Assembly (NCBI RefSeq): GCF_039535475.1
Contig: NZ_BAAAXG010000026.1
Coordinates: forward strand, 1,984,001 to 2,048,000
DNA length: 64,000 nt
Direction: 5' to 3'
Origin: Streptomyces showdoensis
GTDB lineage: Bacteria > Actinomycetota > Actinomycetes > Streptomycetales > Streptomycetaceae
The notes beneath the pieces are model-generated. The model was not told the DNA's origin. It did not search any database and was given only the letters and a program-made list of their open reading frames with translations. Made by a program: the position numbers and the translations under genes. Positions 60,313-64,000 of the stretch are shown here, one piece after another. The number at the start of each line of letters is the position of its first letter. Position 1 is the stretch's first letter.

Positions 60313-61782
60313 ATGTCGTCTGTCCCGTCCCTCTTCACCGAGCTGGCCCACCAGTACATCGACGGCGAGTGGAAGCCGGGCAGCGGCTCGTGGGACATCA
60401 TCGACTTCAACCCCTACACCGGGGAGAAGCTGGCCTCGATCACCGTGGCCAGCGCCGCCGAGGTCGACCACGCCTACCGGGCCGCCGAGCGGGCCCAGGC
60501 GGAGTGGGCGGAGACCAATCCGTACACCCGCCGGCTCGTCTTCGAGCGCGCGCTGCGGATCGTCGAGGACCGCGAGGACGAGCTCGCCGGGGCGATCGTC
60601 GCCGAGCTCGGCGGCACCCGCCTGAAGGCCGCCTTCGAGCTGCACCTGGCCAAGGAGTTCCTGCGCGAGGCGATCCAGCTGGCGCTGCGCCCCGAGGGCC
60701 GCATCCTGCCCTCGCCGGTGGACGGCAAGGAGAACCGCGTCTACCGCCTGCCGGTCGGCGTCGTCGGCGTCATCTCGCCGTTCAACTTCCCCTTCCTGCT
60801 GTCGATCAAGTCGGTCGCCCCGGCCCTCGCGCTCGGCAACGCCGTGGTCCTCAAGCCGCACCAGAACACCCCGATCTGCGGCGGCACCCTGGTCGCCAAG
60901 GTCCTGGAGGAGGCCGGTCTGCCGGCCGGTCTGCTCAACGTGGTCGTCACCGACATCGCCGAGATCGGCGACGCCCTGCTGACCCACCCGGTCCCGCAGG
61001 TCATCTCCTTCACCGGCTCCGACCGGGTCGGCCGCCACGTCGCCACCGTCTGCGCCCAGAACTTCAAGCACGCCGTGCTCGAACTCGGCGGCAACAGCGC
61101 GCTGATCGTCCTGGACGACGCCGACCTCGACTACGCGGTGGACGCGGCCGTCTTCAGCCGCTTCGTGCACCAGGGCCAGGTCTGCATGGCCGCCAACCGC
61201 ATCCTGGTGGACCGCGCCGTGGAGGCGGAGTTCACCGAGAAGTTCGTGGCGAAGGTGAAGACCCTGCGGGTCGGCGACCCGGCCGACCCCGGCACTCACA
61301 TCGGCCCGCTGATCAACTCCCAGCAGGCGGAGGCCGTCTCGGCGCTCGTCGACCAGACCGTCGAGGCCGGTGCGACCGCCCTGCTGCGCGGCTCGGTCGA
61401 GGGCAACGTCGTCTCGCCGTCCGTCCTCGCCGGGATCCCCGCCGACGCGCCGGTCCTCAACCAGGAGATCTTCGGCCCGGTGGCCCTGATCGTCGCCTTC
61501 GACGGCGAGGACGAGGCCGTACGGATCGCCAACGACACCCCGTACGGGCTCAGCGGCGCCGTCCACACGGGTGACATCGAGCGGGGCGTGCGGGTCGCCA
61601 AGCGCATCCACACCGGCATGATCCACATCAACGACGGCACCGTGCACGACGAGCCGATCGTCCCCTTCGGCGGCGAGAAGCACTCGGGCATCGGCCGGCT
61701 CAACGGCGAGGCGATGATCGAGGCCTTCACCACGCAGAAGTGGATCTCGATCCAGTACGGCCGCAGCCGCTTCCCGTTCTAG
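60313..61782 (+). CDS. Aldehyde dehydrogenase family protein
   Basis: 489 aa. NAD(P)+-dependent oxidation of aldehydes to acids. Motifs: GVISPFNFPFLLSIKSVAPAL, SFTGSDRVG, ELGGNSALIVLDDADLDYA (catalytic Glu), HQGQVCMAANRILV (catalytic Cys about residue 291) and NQEIFGPVALIV. It resembles benzaldehyde/vanillin dehydrogenases in length and general layout. ATG 60313 follows GGTAAGGGG. A palindrome follows the stop. Confidence 0.94.
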   Translation: MSSVPSLFTELAHQYIDGEWKPGSGSWDIIDFNPYTGEKLASITVASAAEVDHAYRAAERAQAEWAETNPYTRRLVFERALRIVEDREDELAGAIVAELGGTRLKAAFELHLAKEFLREAIQLALRPEGRILPSPVDGKENRVYRLPVGVVGVISPFNFPFLLSIKSVAPALALGNAVVLKPHQNTPICGGTLVAKVLEEAGLPAGLLNVVVTDIAEIGDALLTHPVPQVISFTGSDRVGRHVATVCAQNFKHAVLELGGNSALIVLDDADLDYAVDAAVFSRFVHQGQVCMAANRILVDRAVEAEFTEKFVAKVKTLRVGDPADPGTHIGPLINSQQAEAVSALVDQTVEAGATALLRGSVEGNVVSPSVLAGIPADAPVLNQEIFGPVALIVAFDGEDEAVRIANDTPYGLSGAVHTGDIERGVRVAKRIHTGMIHINDGTVHDEPIVPFGGEKHSGIGRLNGEAMIEAFTTQKWISIQYGRSRFPF

Positions 61783-61799
61783 TTCCCGGGGCTTTCCGG

Positions 61800-61822
61800 T
61801 TGCGGACAGCAGCTGTCCGCAA
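61800..61822. promoter_or_regulatory. Perfect inverted repeat before the DinB gene
   Basis: TTGCGGACAG, three bases, then its exact complement. There is no T-run, and a TAGCGT box follows at 61830-61835, so an operator over the promoter of the DinB gene is more likely than a terminator. Confidence 0.5.
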
Positions 61823-61907
61823 GGGTCCGTAGCGTGAGGGGTGTCGAAAGGCGGGGACGGACTCCCCGCCCGGCGCCCCTCGGCTGTATCCACGAAAGGC
61901 GGACATC

Positions 61908-62450
61908 ATGGTTGCCCTGGTTCCCACGGAGGCCCCCGGCGACGAGCGCGGAGCGTTCCTCAACTTCATCGAGACGCAGCGCCAGGCGGTCGTCCGGGCC
62001 TCGTACGGCCTCACCGAGGAGCAGGCGGCGAGCCGCCCCAGCGTCAGCGAGCTCAGCCTCTCGGGCCTGATCAAGCACTGCGCCGAGGTCGAGCTCAACT
62101 GGCTGCGGCTGGCCCAGGGGCGCCCGAACGAGCGGCAGCGCAGCGAGGAGACCTGGGGCGAGGCCTTCCGGCTCGTCGACGGCGAGACGATCCCGGAGGT
62201 CGTGGCCTTCTGGCAGGGCGTGGCCAAGGAGACCGAGGAGTTCGTCCGGAGCGTGCCCAGCCTGGACGACACCTTCCCGCTGCCGCCCGCGCCCTGGTTC
62301 CCGGTGGACGGCCGGGTCAGCGTCCGCTGGATGCTGCTGCACCTGGTCCAGGAGATCGGCCGGCACGCGGGGCACGCGGACATCGTCCGGGAGTCCCTGG
62401 ACGGCAAGGGCTCCTTCGAGCTGATCGACCTGGAGAAGCGGACTTCCTAG
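61908..62450 (+). CDS. DinB-fold protein (DUF664-like)
   Basis: 180 aa. Helical-bundle protein with FLNFIETQRQAVVRASYGLTEEQAASRPSVSELSLSGLIKHCAEVELNWL, and a late VSVRWMLLHLVQEIGRHAGHADIVRE segment with the histidines (HC.EVE, H..QE, H..H) that hold a metal in many DinB proteins. Possible use of a thiol cofactor such as mycothiol cannot be read from sequence. The stop overlaps the -10 box of the next gene. Confidence 0.92.
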   Translation: MVALVPTEAPGDERGAFLNFIETQRQAVVRASYGLTEEQAASRPSVSELSLSGLIKHCAEVELNWLRLAQGRPNERQRSEETWGEAFRLVDGETIPEVVAFWQGVAKETEEFVRSVPSLDDTFPLPPAPWFPVDGRVSVRWMLLHLVQEIGRHAGHADIVRESLDGKGSFELIDLEKRTS

Positions 62451-62453
62451 ACT
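62425..62453 (+). promoter_or_regulatory. Leaderless promoter of the PadR gene
   Basis: TCGACC (62425-62430), 17-base spacer, TAGACT (62448-62453), then six bases to the ATG at 62460. The TAG is at the same time the stop codon of the DinB gene. Confidence 0.6.
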
Positions 62454-62459
62454 CGGGGC

Positions 62460-63074
62460 ATGTCAGCAATCCGCCTTCTCGTCCTGGGCGCGGTCAAGCA
62501 GCACGGCCGCGCCCACGGCTACCAGGTGCGCAACGACCTGGAGTACTGGGGCGCGCACGAGTGGTCCCACGCCAAGCCCGGCTCGATCTACCACGCGCTC
62601 AAGCAGATGGCGAAGCAGGGACTGCTGCGCGCCGACGAGATCGCGCCCAGCACGGCGGGCGGCCCGCCGCGGGTCGAGTACGAGATCACGGAGGCGGGCC
62701 GCGAGGAGTACCTGCGGCTGCTGCGCGCGGCGGTGTCGACGTACGACCAGGACATGGACGTGCTGTCGGCGGGCATCGGCTTCATCGTGGACCTGCCGCG
62801 GGCCGAGGCGCTGGAGCTGCTGCGGGAACGGCTGCGGGCCCTGGACGCCTGGCGGACGGCGGTGACGGAGTACTACACCCCCGAGGGAGGGCCGGAGCAG
62901 CTCGGCCACATCGGGGAGATCATGCACCTCTGGGTCCACTCGGCGGACGCGGGCCGGGTGTGGACGCTCGGCCTGATCGACCGGATCGAGGGCGGGGCGT
63001 ACGTGTTCGCGGGGGAGGGCGACCCCTTCGTCGGCGTGCTGGCGGAGGGCGAGGAGAACCCGTTCGCGGAGTGA
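62460..63074 (+). CDS. PadR-family transcriptional regulator
   Basis: 204 aa. Winged helix with RLLVLGAVKQHGRAHGYQVRNDLEYWGAHEWSHAKPGSIYHALKQMAKQGLLRADE, followed by the beta wing (RVEYEITEAGREEYLRLL) and a C-terminal dimer domain. It is placed directly upstream of a DrrA-like ABC ATPase gene, the classic arrangement of PadR repressors of drug exporters. The repeated TCAAGTTTGACTA site between them is the likely operator. Confidence 0.93.
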   Translation: MSAIRLLVLGAVKQHGRAHGYQVRNDLEYWGAHEWSHAKPGSIYHALKQMAKQGLLRADEIAPSTAGGPPRVEYEITEAGREEYLRLLRAAVSTYDQDMDVLSAGIGFIVDLPRAEALELLRERLRALDAWRTAVTEYYTPEGGPEQLGHIGEIMHLWVHSADAGRVWTLGLIDRIEGGAYVFAGEGDPFVGVLAEGEENPFAE

Positions 63075-63114
63075 GGCGGCGGCCGGAGGGCCGGGCTCGT
63101 CGCCCACCGTCTAT

Positions 63115-63127
63115 TCAAGTTTGACTA
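63115..63127 (+). promoter_or_regulatory. Candidate PadR operator, copy 1
   Basis: TCAAGTTTGACTA, with a TCAA-N2-TTGA dyad. Direct repeat of 63167-63179, 52 bp apart (five helical turns). Confidence 0.6.
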
Positions 63128-63166
63128 GCTGCCCGGACGGGCATACCCTCCGCCGCGGGCAACTCG

Positions 63167-63179
63167 TCAAGTTTGACTA
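63167..63179 (+). promoter_or_regulatory. Candidate PadR operator, copy 2
   Basis: TCAAGTTTGACTA again, 22 bases before the ABC ATPase start codon. It would sit over the promoter or transcript start of that gene. Confidence 0.6.
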
Positions 63180-63201
63180 CATGATTTCGGGAGGAATCGG
63201 G

Positions 63202-64000
63202 ATGTCAGTGGAGGACGTGGTCCTCGTCGAGGGCGCACGGAAGCGGTACGGCGACAAGCACGCCCTGGACGGCCTCGACCTGGCCGTCCGGCGGGGCACG
63301 GTGCACGGCCTGCTGGGCCCCAACGGAGCGGGCAAGACCACGACCGTACGGGTGCTGGCCACCCTGCTGCGGCACGACGAGGGCCGGGTGCGGGTGGCGG
63401 GCTTCGACGTGCGGGAGCGGGCCCGCGAGGTCCGGCGGCGGATCGGGCTGCTGGGCCAGCACGCGGCCCTCGACGAGGAGCTGTCCGGGCGCCAGAACCT
63501 GGAGATGTTCGCCCGCCTGCACCACCTGGGCGCGCGCCGCTCCGGACAGCGGGCGGACGAGCTCCTGGAGCGCTTCGGGCTCGCGGACACCGGCCCCAAG
63601 GCCGTACGGAAGTACAGCGGCGGCATGCGGCGGCGGCTCGACCTGGCCGCCTCGCTGATCACCGAACCGGAGGTGCTGTTCCTGGACGAGCCGACCACCG
63701 GTCTGGACCCGCGCGGCCGGGCCGAGGTCTGGGACTCGGTGCGCTCGCTGGTCGGCGGAGGCACGACGGTGCTGCTCACCACGCAGTACCTGGAGGAGGC
63801 GGATCAGCTGGCCGACCGGATCTCGGTGGTCGACCGGGGCCGGGTGGTCGCCGACGGCACCCCCGACGAGCTGAAGACCCGGGCCGGCCGGGACCGGATC
63901 GACGTGGTCGTACGGGACGGGGCGCGGCTCGACGAGGCGGTGCGGCTGCTCCCGTTCGGCCCGCGGGACGCGGAGGTGGACCGGGACCGGCGGCGGATCA
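63202..64000 (+). CDS. DrrA-like ABC transporter ATP-binding protein (3' partial)
   Basis: At least 266 aa, cut by the right edge; the frame is open to base 64000. ATG 63202 follows GGGAGGAATCGGG. Walker A GPNGAGKTT, Q-loop LLGQHAALDE, signature YSGGMRRR, Walker B VLFLDEPTTGLDP and the QYLEEADQLADRISVVDRGR segment are of the daunorubicin-resistance (DrrA) type, which exports drugs together with a DrrB-like permease expected just downstream. Likely controlled by the PadR protein. Confidence 0.95.
   Translation, partial: MSVEDVVLVEGARKRYGDKHALDGLDLAVRRGTVHGLLGPNGAGKTTTVRVLATLLRHDEGRVRVAGFDVRERAREVRRRIGLLGQHAALDEELSGRQNLEMFARLHHLGARRSGQRADELLERFGLADTGPKAVRKYSGGMRRRLDLAASLITEPEVLFLDEPTTGLDPRGRAEVWDSVRSLVGGGTTVLLTTQYLEEADQLADRISVVDRGRVVADGTPDELKTRAGRDRIDVVVRDGARLDEAVRLLPFGPRDAEVDRDRRRI

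Noticed and set aside
1..64000. CRISPR arrays, insertion sequences, prophage or integrase genes
   Set aside because: I looked for regular spaced repeats, transposase motifs and tRNA-flanking direct repeats. The tRNA-Thr at 15422 has no integrase beside it and I saw no attachment-site copy of its 3' end in the window.

Overview
The window is about 72% G+C, with strong third-position G/C bias, GTG starts, many four-base ATGA/GTGA stop-start overlaps, Lys/Ala-rich protein tails and families such as DUF397/DUF5753 regulators. This points to a Streptomyces chromosome. Positions 1-15.5 kb look like core genome: topA (5' end cut by the window edge), a transporter-like/thymidylate kinase fusion (tmk), an ABC exporter facing its own two-component system, holB, a secreted TAP-type hydrolase and a tRNA-Thr(CGT). 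A group of small stress/membrane genes follows (15.5-18 kb).

The centre, about 18.2-39.7 kb, is a compact nonribosomal peptide cluster and the most interesting part. It has a pathway regulator (18.3 kb), a free-standing A-T protein with a threonine specificity code, a SyrB2-type non-haem iron chlorinase, and a SyrC-type cysteine acyl shuttle. Next comes a protein with the full fingerprint of a halohydrin dehalogenase (T-X4-Y-X-G and S-X12-Y-X3-R). Then follow a T-TE protein with cysteine in place of the nucleophilic serine, an MbtH protein, and a 2749-residue NRPS (A(Gly)-T-C-A[MT]-T-partial E-C). The cluster ends with an MFS exporter, a YqcI/YcgG-like protein, a Sfp-type PPTase, an RsgA paralogue with an in-frame TTA codon, a tiny secreted peptide and a VioC/AsnO-like oxygenase. 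The gene set predicts chlorination of carrier-bound Thr to 4-chloro-Thr, a vicinal chlorohydrin. It would then be closed to an epoxide (oxiranylglycine unit) by the dehalogenase and/or moved in trans onto the T-TE protein, where the C-terminal C domain adds Gly-(N-methyl)Xaa. A 32-bp sequence repeated exactly upstream of the A-T gene and of the peptide/oxygenase pair, each time next to similar promoter elements, ties the two halves into one regulon.

From 39.7 to 64 kb: a cation/proton antiporter, a SigE-family ECF sigma factor with a membrane partner, an exonuclease/DNA polymerase, and a LuxR-HATPase regulator divergent from a quinone-reductase-like enzyme. Then come a second ABC exporter, a GDSL hydrolase, a FUSC-like protein, a Zur-box-controlled set of zinc-free ribosomal protein paralogues (S14, L28, L33, L31B), and a DUF397/ATPase/XRE triad sharing a 17-bp motif. 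The window ends with an aldehyde dehydrogenase, DinB and PadR proteins and a DrrA-like ABC ATPase cut by the right edge.

Regulatory DNA is unusually readable here. Several genes appear leaderless (TANNNT 6-7 nt before ATG). Both FtsX-type ABC exporters carry a dyad operator centred exactly 67.5 bp upstream of the ATPase start codon. All functions are read from sequence by eye; no database search was run.
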